64,000 bases of DNA from NCBI RefSeq assembly GCF_000826065.2, contig NZ_LN623540.1, positions 1 to 64,000 of the forward strand, given 5' to 3'. Source of the DNA: Tessaracoccus massiliensis (GTDB taxonomy: Bacteria > Actinomycetota > Actinomycetes > Propionibacteriales > Propionibacteriaceae). A program made the position numbers and the translations under genes. The notes beneath the pieces are model-generated. The model saw only the letters and a list, made by a program, of their open reading frames with translations, ran no database searches and had not been told where the DNA came from. Shown in pieces: positions 33,668-42,797 of the stretch (its first letter is position 1; each line of letters begins with the position of its first letter).

Positions 33668-35029
33668 ATGAGTGCCGCAGCGCTGCATCGGGCCCACTCC
33701 AGCCTCAGCTGGCGCGCGTGGGCGGCGGCGGCGGGCGCGGCAATGGACGCGGTCACGGCGGATCGCCCCTCCGGCGCCGCCATCAGGGTCGTCTCGCTGT
33801 CACCCGCCATCCCCTATCCGGGGATTGAGCACGCTGGCGGCCAGTACCTCTGGCGCCTCCACACTGCGCTCGAGGGCACCCACCACCTGACGTGGGTGAC
33901 GCAGGACCGGCCCAGCACGCTTCACGCACTCGCGCAGCCGGGCGTCGCGCCCGACGTCCGCCTCTTGGCGGATCGGAGTGTGGCGAAGCCGTGGCATCAA
34001 CTGGTCTACCAAACGGCCGACCGCGTTGAGGCCGTTGTGAAGAAGGTCGACTCCCAACCAGTTCCCTTGGGTGCCCTTATCGACATGCTCTGCCGTCCAG
34101 ACATCCGCCGTCTGGTCAGGGGTGCAGACGTACTCGACTTCCAGTGGGAGGGCTGGTCAAGGCTTGCTCCTTGGGCGCGGCTCATCAACCGTCGGGCAAG
34201 ACTCATCTTCACCTTCCACGACGTTCAGAGCCAGAAGTGTCGACGAGAAGCGGACAAAGCTCCCGACAGGATACGAAGGCTGCGATGGCAACTGGCCGGG
34301 GCTTGGGCTCGCGCCTGGGAGAGACGAGCGCTGGCACTGGCCGATCACGTTCTGGTGTTCAGCGCAAAGGACAGGGATCTCCTGCCCCGGGCACCCGCCC
34401 GCAAGGTGGTGGTGATTGACCCACCACTGGCCGACGGTGAACCCCCGCAGCACATTGCCAACGACGCCCACCGGGTGCTCATGGTTGGCTTCATGGCCCG
34501 CCAGGAGAACGTCGACGGTCTCCTATGGTTCGCGAGGGAGGTGTGGCCCCTCGTCCGAGCCGCCATTCCCAATGCGGAGTTCCACGTCGTTGGTGGCGCC
34601 ATGTCCCCGGGGAACGCCTCGCAGTTTCGCGGCAACCACGATGGAATCATCCTGCGGGGCTTCGTGCCGGACATCGCCGATGAGTACGCGCAGGCCAGCG
34701 TCGCGGTGGTTCCTCTTCTCCACGGAGCCGGGGTGAAGTTCAAGACGATTGAGGCGCTGCTGGCGGGAGTACCGGTCGTGACAACATCCATCGGCGCCGA
34801 GGGCATCGGCGGGGCGGGACTGTTCAGCGGCCTGACGGATCTCCCAGACACCTTTGCCCAAGCGGTGGTGGAGGCCCTGGTCAACAACCCATTAGCGGTC
34901 GAACAGGCACGGGTGCACCAGTCGGCGGTATGGAGCAGGTACTCGGCGTTGACGTTCGCGACAGCGATGCGAGGCGTATATTCCGCGCCAGGATCACCAC
35001 TTGGGCAGGCGGGCGACGAAGCACGGTGA
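33668..35029 (+). CDS. GT4-family glycosyltransferase adjoining the axis (second copy)
   Basis: Exact mirror of 32218-33579. The frame is open from 33599, across the axis, so the residues before the ATG are partly encoded by mirrored DNA. ATG 33743 is the alternative start for the downstream GT4 module alone. Confidence 0.8.
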   Translation: MSAAALHRAHSSLSWRAWAAAAGAAMDAVTADRPSGAAIRVVSLSPAIPYPGIEHAGGQYLWRLHTALEGTHHLTWVTQDRPSTLHALAQPGVAPDVRLLADRSVAKPWHQLVYQTADRVEAVVKKVDSQPVPLGALIDMLCRPDIRRLVRGADVLDFQWEGWSRLAPWARLINRRARLIFTFHDVQSQKCRREADKAPDRIRRLRWQLAGAWARAWERRALALADHVLVFSAKDRDLLPRAPARKVVVIDPPLADGEPPQHIANDAHRVLMVGFMARQENVDGLLWFAREVWPLVRAAIPNAEFHVVGGAMSPGNASQFRGNHDGIILRGFVPDIADEYAQASVAVVPLLHGAGVKFKTIEALLAGVPVVTTSIGAEGIGGAGLFSGLTDLPDTFAQAVVEALVNNPLAVEQARVHQSAVWSRYSALTFATAMRGVYSAPGSPLGQAGDEAR

Positions 35030-36048
35030 AGCGCTGTCTGGTTCTCGTTCAACGCCTCGCCTCAGCGGGGCCCTACGGGGTCACCGAACTGCTCGGGCTT
35101 GGTATGAACTCGTCGAGGTTGCTCCTGCGACTAGTCGGGTCCACGTGAAGGTGCGCGACGTCGTCGAACATCGGTCCGGCCGTCCTCTCGACAAAGCACT
35201 TCGATCAGTTCCGAAGGTGCTGCATACGGACGTGGTGCTCGCCTTCCTGGAGCGCGAGGCTCTGGCCCCCTCATGGTTGCGGGCGAGGCGCATCCCTCCC
35301 TACTCCGAGCGACCCCTCGCCATGATCGCTTGCTGGTTGTCGGATGAACTCAAGTCCCTCACGAAGGGAGAGCGTCGGTCTCGAGCCAAGGCGTACAACG
35401 GCGTGGACCCTGACCATGGTCTTCTCCTCCAACCAGGTAGACGTTCTCGAGGACGCCGGCTTCCGCAGCGGCAGCGTTGAGACCATTAACTTCGGATTCG
35501 CCCCCAGCCTGTTTCCGCGAGCGGACAAAGACGGCGAGCCAGCTCTGGTTTCGGTGGGCGTGGACCGAGGCCGAGACTACCCCACTCTTCTGAACGCAAT
35601 GGGCGAAACAGACGCACTGCTCGACCTGTATTGCAGAGAACAGAACCTACAAGGCCATCCACTCCCGACGAATGTGAGCTTCAAGGGAACGGTCCCCTTC
35701 GGCGAATATCGACGTGTCCTGGCGCGGGCGACTGCTGTCCTGGTCCCCACCAGGGTCATGGCGTATCCCACCGGACAGTCGGTTGCCCTTGAGGCCGCCG
35801 GAACGGGTGCGGCGCTGGTCCTCACTGACACCGAACCGATGCGGGAGTACTTCACCGATGAGACAGCGATGTTCGTGCCCTCGGGCGACGTGACGGCCTG
35901 GAGGGACGCGATTCAATCCATCAGTCATGACAGGGATCTTCGCGTCAGCCTGGGCCGCCGCGCAGCGGACCTTGTCCACTCGCGATTCACCTACCAGCAC
36001 ATGTGGAGCCAGGTCGACCAACTGTTCCAGGCAAGGAACTGGGTCTAG
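35026..36048 (+). pseudogene. GT4-family glycosyltransferase with two compensating frameshifts (second copy)
   Basis: Mirror of 31199-32221. The indel sites here are GGGG 35067-35070 (one G missing) and CCC 35408-35410 (one C too many). The same errors in both arms show that the arms derive from a single consensus rather than two independently sequenced loci. Confidence 0.8.
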
Positions 36049-36900
36049 CTATAGCGGGGTGGACGTTCGTGTCCGCAGCGACTCCCAGCACCGCGAAAGT
36101 TGGAAGACCGCTCCACCGACCGCAGTGCGGCCGTCACCGCTCCGTACGCGCCCCGGCAACTGCTTCGCCCACTCGACGAACCAACGCGCTGAGGTCTTCC
36201 AACTGGCCGAGCGGATCCCTGCATCCCGGTACTTCATGAACAAGGTCACGTGGGCCCGGCCGTAGCTCCACTGCTGCCGCAGGTAGCTGCGCAGCCCGCT
36301 CCGCTGGAAGTAGTCGATCGCCGCATCCCTCTCGAAGGAGATGTCATGGCCGTTCCCCACCAATCGCCATCCCAGGTCCACATCCTCCTGGGCGCGGAAG
36401 AGATCCTCGTCGAAGCCGCCCACCCCCATGAACGCCTCGCGGGTGAGGCCTGCGTTGCATCCGGGAACGTACGGCCGGAACCCCATCGACATGGGCGGGG
36501 CATCGACATTCCACACCTCTCGCCGTCCGGGTTCGTCCGGCCAGACTAGAAACAACGGCCCTGTGACGACGTCTGAGGACGCGAGGCCCCGGCGCATGGC
36601 CTCCACCCACGTGGGACGAACGCGGTCATCGGCGTCGCAGATGAGGATGAGGTCCTCTGAGCTGGAACCCACACCTACGTTTCGCGCATGAGCCGCACCA
36701 GGCCGATCGGAAGAGTCGACCACCTCTAGCGAGTGAAATGTCGGTACCCAACGGCGTGCGACGTCCGGCGTGCCGTCCGAGGACCCGTTGTCACTGACCA
36801 CCACCCGGAAGTCCAAGTCCGTCTGGCTGTTGAGCGCTTCCAGTTGCCTGGGCAGGGTCTGGGCGGCGTTCAACGCTGGGATGACAACGACCACACTCAT
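36049..36900 (-). CDS. GT2-family glycosyltransferase (second copy)
   Basis: Mirror of 30347-31198, with the ATG at 36900 and DxD motif CDADD. Convergent with the frameshifted GT4, stops adjacent. Confidence 0.9.
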   Translation of the reverse strand: MSVVVVIPALNAAQTLPRQLEALNSQTDLDFRVVVSDNGSSDGTPDVARRWVPTFHSLEVVDSSDRPGAAHARNVGVGSSSEDLILICDADDRVRPTWVEAMRRGLASSDVVTGPLFLVWPDEPGRREVWNVDAPPMSMGFRPYVPGCNAGLTREAFMGVGGFDEDLFRAQEDVDLGWRLVGNGHDISFERDAAIDYFQRSGLRSYLRQQWSYGRAHVTLFMKYRDAGIRSASWKTSARWFVEWAKQLPGRVRSGDGRTAVGGAVFQLSRCWESLRTRTSTPL

Positions 36901-37030
36901 ATCCCGCCCCCTCAAGACGCTGCGGCCACTCCAGCCGATGCCTGTCCAAACCTGACCTGACGGTAGCATCACCCTACGAAATGGGTTGGGTCCCGTCGAC
37001 AGTGACTGGTGGCACCAATCCTCGTAGCAG

Positions 37031-38857
37031 GTGGGGGCTCAAGTGCTGACAGGGATTCGAGAACAGATCGGGAATCTGCGCGAGGTCTTCGTCCTCGTGC
37101 CGTGGCGAATGCGCCCGAAACTGATCGCGATGCTCGTGGGGGCCGTCGTCGTGGCATTGATGGACCTCGCCGCGGTGGTACTGATCCTCCCCATCATGCA
37201 GATCGTGTCGGGAACACCCGTCTCGCAGTCGGCCATTCTCCGGGTTGTCTCCTCGGTCACGGGCCGGACGGATCCAGCAGAGTTGCTCGTCGTCATCCTC
37301 GTGACCGTCGTTGTCCTGATGCTCGGCAAGAACCTCTTCACCATCTACTTCCGTTGGTGGAGCCTCGGCGTCATGGCAAGAGCGACAGGTGACGCGAGCC
37401 ACGAATTGCTGTCGCTGTACGTCTCGTCTCCCTGGATCCACCAGCGACGACGGTCCACCGACGACGTCTACCAGGCGCTCACCAGCTACCTTCCCATTTC
37501 GCTCATCAATGTCACCTCGGCACTCATCACGGTCGCGGTGGACGCCATCACCCTTCTGGCCCTGCTTGTCGCGCTGGTCGTCGTGTCCCCGCTCGCCACC
37601 CTCGTCGCCATTGTGTTCTTCGGGGGCTCGGCCTTCGTCATCCAGTGGGCGCTCAAGGGACGCGTGCGCCGCATCGGCGAGCGCATCCAAGCGGAGAACC
37701 ACCTGAGTTGGGGGTTCATCACGCCGATCCTCGATGGATTCAAGGAGGTGCGTCTTGCCCAGGCCGGGGGCCGCTTCACCACCGGCTACTCGATGACACG
37801 CCGTCGCTCGGCCCAACTGGGGAGCCAACTCAGCGTCCTGAACGAGCTGCCGCGTTACCTCCTCGAAGTCGTCATGATCCTGGGCATCATGGTGATCGCC
37901 CTGGCGCTCTTCGCCACCTCCTCCCAGCAGGATGCCCTCGCCTTCCTTGGCGTCTTCGCCGTCGCGGCCATCCGCATGATGCCGTCACTCAACCGCATCG
38001 TTGGCAACGTGGGAGGGATCAGGGCCAACCTTCCCGGCGTCGAGAAGATGGCGGGCGAGATCCGCACCCTCAGGTCCGAGGCCGGTAGAGCCACAACCCC
38101 GGAGCTTCCCCACGAGTTCCCCAGCGCCGACGTCGTCTTCACGGACGTCACCTTCCAGTTCCCGGACGCCGACGAGCCCGTGCTTCAAGGGGTCTCCGGG
38201 GTGATCCCGGCTGGCAAGACCGTCGCGTTCGTTGGGTCGAGCGGTGCCGGGAAGACTACCCTCGTGGACCTCCTTCTGGGGCTCTTCGTCCCCGGCAGCG
38301 GGACGATCCAGGTGGATGGGGTGTCCATCCACCAACACCCCGGCGCGTGGTGGAAGCAACTCGGTGTCGTGACGCAGAACGTCTATCTCCAGGATGCGAG
38401 CGTCCGCGAGAACATCGCCTTCGGCGTGCCTGTTGAGGACATCGACGAAGAGCGGCTCCGGGAGGCCATACGACTTGCCCAGCTTGAGGACGTCATCGCC
38501 AGGATGCCGGACGGGCTCGACACCCAAGTGGGTTATCAGGGCAGCCGCGTCTCCGGGGGCCAGAAGCAACGCATTGGCATCGCGAGAGCCCTCTACCGCC
38601 AGCCTCAGGTGCTCGTCCTCGACGAGGCCACCTCGGCCCTGGACAACGAAACCGAGGCCAGGATCTCGCAGACCATCCAATCCCTCCACGGCACCATGAC
38701 GATGGTCGTCGTCGCCCACAGGCTCTCCACCGTCAGGAACGCAGACACCATCATGTTCTTCTCGGGCGGCCGGATCGTCGCACGGGGCACAATGGAGGAA
38801 CTCGTGGCCACGAATGCGGAGTTCGCCGAACTCGTGAGACTGGGCCGGCTGGCCTGA
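37031..38857 (+). CDS. ABC transporter, PglK/MsbA-like flippase (second copy)
   Basis: Mirror of 28390-30216; Walker A, signature and Walker B are all intact. GTG 37031 or GTG 37043 as start. Confidence 0.88.
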   Translation: MGAQVLTGIREQIGNLREVFVLVPWRMRPKLIAMLVGAVVVALMDLAAVVLILPIMQIVSGTPVSQSAILRVVSSVTGRTDPAELLVVILVTVVVLMLGKNLFTIYFRWWSLGVMARATGDASHELLSLYVSSPWIHQRRRSTDDVYQALTSYLPISLINVTSALITVAVDAITLLALLVALVVVSPLATLVAIVFFGGSAFVIQWALKGRVRRIGERIQAENHLSWGFITPILDGFKEVRLAQAGGRFTTGYSMTRRRSAQLGSQLSVLNELPRYLLEVVMILGIMVIALALFATSSQQDALAFLGVFAVAAIRMMPSLNRIVGNVGGIRANLPGVEKMAGEIRTLRSEAGRATTPELPHEFPSADVVFTDVTFQFPDADEPVLQGVSGVIPAGKTVAFVGSSGAGKTTLVDLLLGLFVPGSGTIQVDGVSIHQHPGAWWKQLGVVTQNVYLQDASVRENIAFGVPVEDIDEERLREAIRLAQLEDVIARMPDGLDTQVGYQGSRVSGGQKQRIGIARALYRQPQVLVLDEATSALDNETEARISQTIQSLHGTMTMVVVAHRLSTVRNADTIMFFSGGRIVARGTMEELVATNAEFAELVRLGRLA

Positions 38858-38873
38858 CCAGCACGAGGGAACG

Positions 38874-39809
38874 ATGACCGGCAGGACGGGTGGGGACGTG
38901 CTAGACGAAACCAAGGGCAGCATGGCGATCAGCGTCGTCGTCCCGCACTATGGCGCCCCCGGTCCGACGGCGATACTGGCTCAGGAACTGCTCCATCAGG
39001 GCGTCCATGAGGTGATCGTCAGCGATGACCAGTCGCCCGTCCCCTTCCCCGATAGCGCTGGGATCACGGTGGTTCGTCGCCCCACGAACGGCGGCTTCGC
39101 GGCTGCCGTCAACAGCGGGGCGGAGCGGGCCACGGGCAAGTACATCCTCGTCCTCAACAGCGACCTCGAGGTCTCCCCCGACTTCTTGAAGCAGTTCTCC
39201 TCCGAGGCCGAACCTTGGCAGCCCGCAGTAGTGGCGCCCCGGGTCATCACGCCCGCGGGTGAGATCGACCACACAGTGAGGGCATGGCCGTCGGTTCTCA
39301 ACCAGACGCTTGAGTGGCTGACCCCGCTGGCCCGCTGGAGGGGCCGTCCGTGGTTCCAGCGTGTTCTCGGCCACGATCCGCGGGCCTTCACGGCGTCACA
39401 ACCCATCGAGGTCGACTGGGTGGTGGGGGCCGCGTTCATGGTGCCGACGGCGGACTTCCGGGCGGTGGGCGGCCTTGACGAGCGATTCCACATGAACTCG
39501 GAGGAGATCGACCTCCAACGACGTCTGGCCGCACGGGGACTCAAACGAATTTACCTACCCGCGGTCACCGTGGTCCACGAGGGCGGTGGCTCATCGGACC
39601 CCGCCAAGCGCAGGCGCTGGCTGGTCACGTCCCAGTTCCGCTACGCGAGGAAGTGGGGAGGGCTTTGGAGGCTCAAGGCGGCCCTCACCGGAGCCACCGT
39701 CGTCAACTTCATGTGGAACTGCATCCGTGCCCTTCGCGGCATCGGCGTCAAGCCGATAGGGGTCCTGAATCAGGAACTCGACCTCATCTGGGGCAACCAT
39801 GGACGCTGA
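38874..39809 (+). CDS. GT2 WbbL/rhamnosyltransferase-like (second copy)
   Basis: Mirror of 27438-28373; 16 bases after the ABC gene, so probably one operon with it. Confidence 0.85.
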   Translation: MTGRTGGDVLDETKGSMAISVVVPHYGAPGPTAILAQELLHQGVHEVIVSDDQSPVPFPDSAGITVVRRPTNGGFAAAVNSGAERATGKYILVLNSDLEVSPDFLKQFSSEAEPWQPAVVAPRVITPAGEIDHTVRAWPSVLNQTLEWLTPLARWRGRPWFQRVLGHDPRAFTASQPIEVDWVVGAAFMVPTADFRAVGGLDERFHMNSEEIDLQRRLAARGLKRIYLPAVTVVHEGGGSSDPAKRRRWLVTSQFRYARKWGGLWRLKAALTGATVVNFMWNCIRALRGIGVKPIGVLNQELDLIWGNHGR

Positions 39810-40806
39810 ACCAAGGCTCCTCCTCATCGCCCCCACCTTTCACGGCTACGCGCACAGCATCGCCGAGGGTTTCCGTCAGCGCGGCTTCCACATGGACGTC
39901 CACGCCTACGACCACAAGGCCAGCTTCCGGGAAAAACTCACCCACAAGCTTGCACGCGAGTTGCCGTCCAAGCTCGGTATCGGCGAAGCCGAGACGAACT
40001 CCCAGATCACGGTGGAGACGGCTGCGGCGGTCAAGGCCCTTCGTCCCGACGTCACGCTCGTCATCCGCGGCGACCAGTTCGGCCACGAACTCTTCACCGC
40101 CCTCGACGAGGTGGGGTCGAAGCGCTTCTGCTGGTTGTGGGATGAGGTGCGCCGGACTTCGCACACGGATGAACTGCTCGACCGCTATGACCACCTCATC
40201 TCCTACTCCCCTCTCGACACAGCGGCCTTCAACGAGGCAGGACGCAATTGCCTGCACGTGCCTAATGCGTTTGATCCGGCCATGGCGCCTCCGCCACGCC
40301 ACACCTCCGAGATCGTGTTCATCGGCGCCCGTTACCCACGCCGTGAGCAGTTGCTGACTCATCTGACGGAACAGGACGTGCCTGTCCGTGCTTACGGCCG
40401 CGATTGGTCCCGGCACCCGGTCGACCTCGCCCGCACGTGGCAGGTCAGCCGCCCCAAGGTTCCGTCGGCCCGTGACATCGGGCGCCTTGACGGCTATGCC
40501 CTCACCGCGGGAGCTCCCGCTGCCATCAACGTTCACGGAGACCAGGACGGGTTCACCATGAAGACCTTTGAGGTGCCGGGTGTTGGTGGAGTACAACTGA
40601 TCGATCGTGACGATGTGGCGGAGTACTACGAACCTGGCACGGAGGTGGCGGTATTCCGTAACGGAGACGAACTTCTCGAACTCTGCCAACGTGCTATCCG
40701 TGACGATCGTTGGGGTGACTCACTCAGAGAGGCAGGCCAGAAACGGACGCTAGCGGAGCACACATGGGCACACCGTGCAGCAAAGGTGGCTGCGCTGTGG
40801 GGTTGA
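39799..40806 (+). CDS. CgeB-like glycosyltransferase (second copy)
   Basis: Mirror of 26441-27448; overlaps the GT2 by 11 bases. Confidence 0.82.
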   Translation: MDAEPRLLLIAPTFHGYAHSIAEGFRQRGFHMDVHAYDHKASFREKLTHKLARELPSKLGIGEAETNSQITVETAAAVKALRPDVTLVIRGDQFGHELFTALDEVGSKRFCWLWDEVRRTSHTDELLDRYDHLISYSPLDTAAFNEAGRNCLHVPNAFDPAMAPPPRHTSEIVFIGARYPRREQLLTHLTEQDVPVRAYGRDWSRHPVDLARTWQVSRPKVPSARDIGRLDGYALTAGAPAAINVHGDQDGFTMKTFEVPGVGGVQLIDRDDVAEYYEPGTEVAVFRNGDELLELCQRAIRDDRWGDSLREAGQKRTLAEHTWAHRAAKVAALWG

Positions 40807-41810
40807 GATTCACTACGCATGATGATTGGCAGAGGTGGCAGAGTTCACGTCGGCGGATCCACGTGCTGAGAGACCGGCTACGAGGCGACGCTTCCGCTCC
40901 CCTACCGCCCCGAATCAAGCTGTGGTCGCGGGGTTCTAACCCTGAACTGCTGGTGGCGTGCGACTCTGATTCGCCCACCAATCATCATGCTCTGTTGTCA
41001 GCGTTGGAGTCTTCGGACCAAGCTGCCATCCTCGCAGTGCCGGAGGCCGCAGCGATCACCCCACCCGGGCCGGGGTGGCATGTTCTCGATAGCACAGAGA
41101 AGGCCTTCGACAATCTCAATAGGGTTGCTTCTATCGGAGATCACTTGGCCGTTGGTGCCTGGGCGAAAGGGGTCGCCCAAGTACATCGCGCCACTCAGAT
41201 CGTTGTTCAGCATGGGCTACTGACACCGTGGTCGCCTCCACCCCCGGAAGGCGCACTGTTTCTAGCCTGGTCCGAAGCGGATGCGCACTTCGTCTCCGAG
41301 GGACGCAGCGATCTCAGCACTCGGGTCACTGGATCTCCGCTCTTGGCTTCCGCTGCACAGCACAAACCTGAACGCCCTGTCAGCCGTTTTGAAGTACCAG
41401 TGTTTCTCGGGCAACTTCACGGTGCGGAACTCTCCCGCATTGCGATGACAAAGTCAGTGACAACATTCTGGCGAATGACCGGCGCAAGCTACCGTCCGCA
41501 CCCACGAGAAGAGGACAGGCTATCGCGCATCCAACACAGACTGTGGCGCAAAATGGGTATACGCATTGACGGTGCCGGCTCGCTAGCAGGCCTGGATCAG
41601 CCGGTGGTCGCTGCCTTCTCCACTGGAATTCTGGAATCAGCGGCACGAGGCGTGCCATCCTGGGCCTTCCATGTAAACCCGCCTTCTTGGTTGCGAGAGA
41701 TGTGGGAACGCTATGAACTCGCAGTCTGGGGAGATGCCCCCACAAAGTACTCTGTACCGGTGGGCAAACCGATAGACGAACTCGTCCAATCCTTCTGGAG
41801 TACGCCATGA
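40797..41810 (+). CDS. unassigned GT-B-like polysaccharide protein (second copy)
   Basis: Mirror of 25437-26450. Candidate starts here are ATG 40764, GTG 40797 and TTG 40803; GTG 40797 is chosen because AAAGG lies ten bases upstream and the overlap is short. Confidence 0.55.
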   Translation: MGLRFTTHDDWQRWQSSRRRIHVLRDRLRGDASAPLPPRIKLWSRGSNPELLVACDSDSPTNHHALLSALESSDQAAILAVPEAAAITPPGPGWHVLDSTEKAFDNLNRVASIGDHLAVGAWAKGVAQVHRATQIVVQHGLLTPWSPPPPEGALFLAWSEADAHFVSEGRSDLSTRVTGSPLLASAAQHKPERPVSRFEVPVFLGQLHGAELSRIAMTKSVTTFWRMTGASYRPHPREEDRLSRIQHRLWRKMGIRIDGAGSLAGLDQPVVAAFSTGILESAARGVPSWAFHVNPPSWLREMWERYELAVWGDAPTKYSVPVGKPIDELVQSFWSTP

Positions 41811-42739
41811 CCGCCCTGCCTGCAATCGAAGTCAGCGTCATCATCTGTGTACGAAATGGTGCCAAGACGATCCGGCGTCAACTCGATGCTCTGAGCGCAC
41901 AAGTGGACGCCCCAGCATTCGAGGTAGTCGTTTCCAACAATGGCTCTACGGACGGCACCGCCGCGCTCGTTGACGCATGGGCCACCAGTTCGCTGGGCGC
42001 CGTGACAGCAGCCCGGGTCATCGATTCAGGCGAGAAGCCCGGTATTCCGTTCGCTCGTAATGCCGGCGCATCAGCAGCCCGCGGACGTCTGCTTGCCTTC
42101 TGCGACGCTGACGACGCTGTGCGCCCTGGATGGGTTGCTGCCCATGCCGCAGCCGTAGACACCGGTATGGGAGGGGGGAGAGTCGAGGCCGTTCGCCCCG
42201 ATGGCACGCCGGAACCGAGCGCCTTCAGCGAAACGCTGATGCAAACCGCCTATCTTCCACATGCGCCGGGGTGCAATTTTTCAATTGCCAGGGATACGTT
42301 CTTCGCTGTAGGTGGCTTCGACGAGTCGCTCCCACCCTATGGCTGCGATGACTTGGAGTTTTCATGGCGAGTACAGGAAGCGGGATTTCAGCTTGACTAT
42401 GTCCCAGCAGCGTCCGTGCAGTTCACGATCACCCCACGCACGCGGGTTGTCAAGAAGGAATTCCAGATGGCCAAGGCACGCATTGCCACTGCTGCCCGAC
42501 ATCCGGACTCTGAGAGCACGACCCCCCATCTCACAACATTCATAGTCGACCTTGCCAAGCAGAGCCTGATGCTCCCTTGGCGCATGATCAAACCTGGGCA
42601 CACTCCGCGTACGCGCTGGGTCCGCTGGGTAGTGGACGCGGCAGGACGGCTGTCGGGATATTGGACCTACTTCGTCCGCAGCGAGGATCATCCGCCAGCG
42701 CTCGTGCGATCAAGAAGACCGAGCCCAACAGAGTTGTGA
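41807..42739 (+). CDS. GT2-family glycosyltransferase (second copy)
   Basis: Mirror of 24508-25440; ATGA overlap with the preceding gene. Confidence 0.9.
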   Translation: MTALPAIEVSVIICVRNGAKTIRRQLDALSAQVDAPAFEVVVSNNGSTDGTAALVDAWATSSLGAVTAARVIDSGEKPGIPFARNAGASAARGRLLAFCDADDAVRPGWVAAHAAAVDTGMGGGRVEAVRPDGTPEPSAFSETLMQTAYLPHAPGCNFSIARDTFFAVGGFDESLPPYGCDDLEFSWRVQEAGFQLDYVPAASVQFTITPRTRVVKKEFQMAKARIATAARHPDSESTTPHLTTFIVDLAKQSLMLPWRMIKPGHTPRTRWVRWVVDAAGRLSGYWTYFVRSEDHPPALVRSRRPSPTEL

Positions 42740-42797
42740 AACTATGAACAAGCCCCCTACTACTGGGGCGCGACTGAATACACGGGGAGCCAATGAA

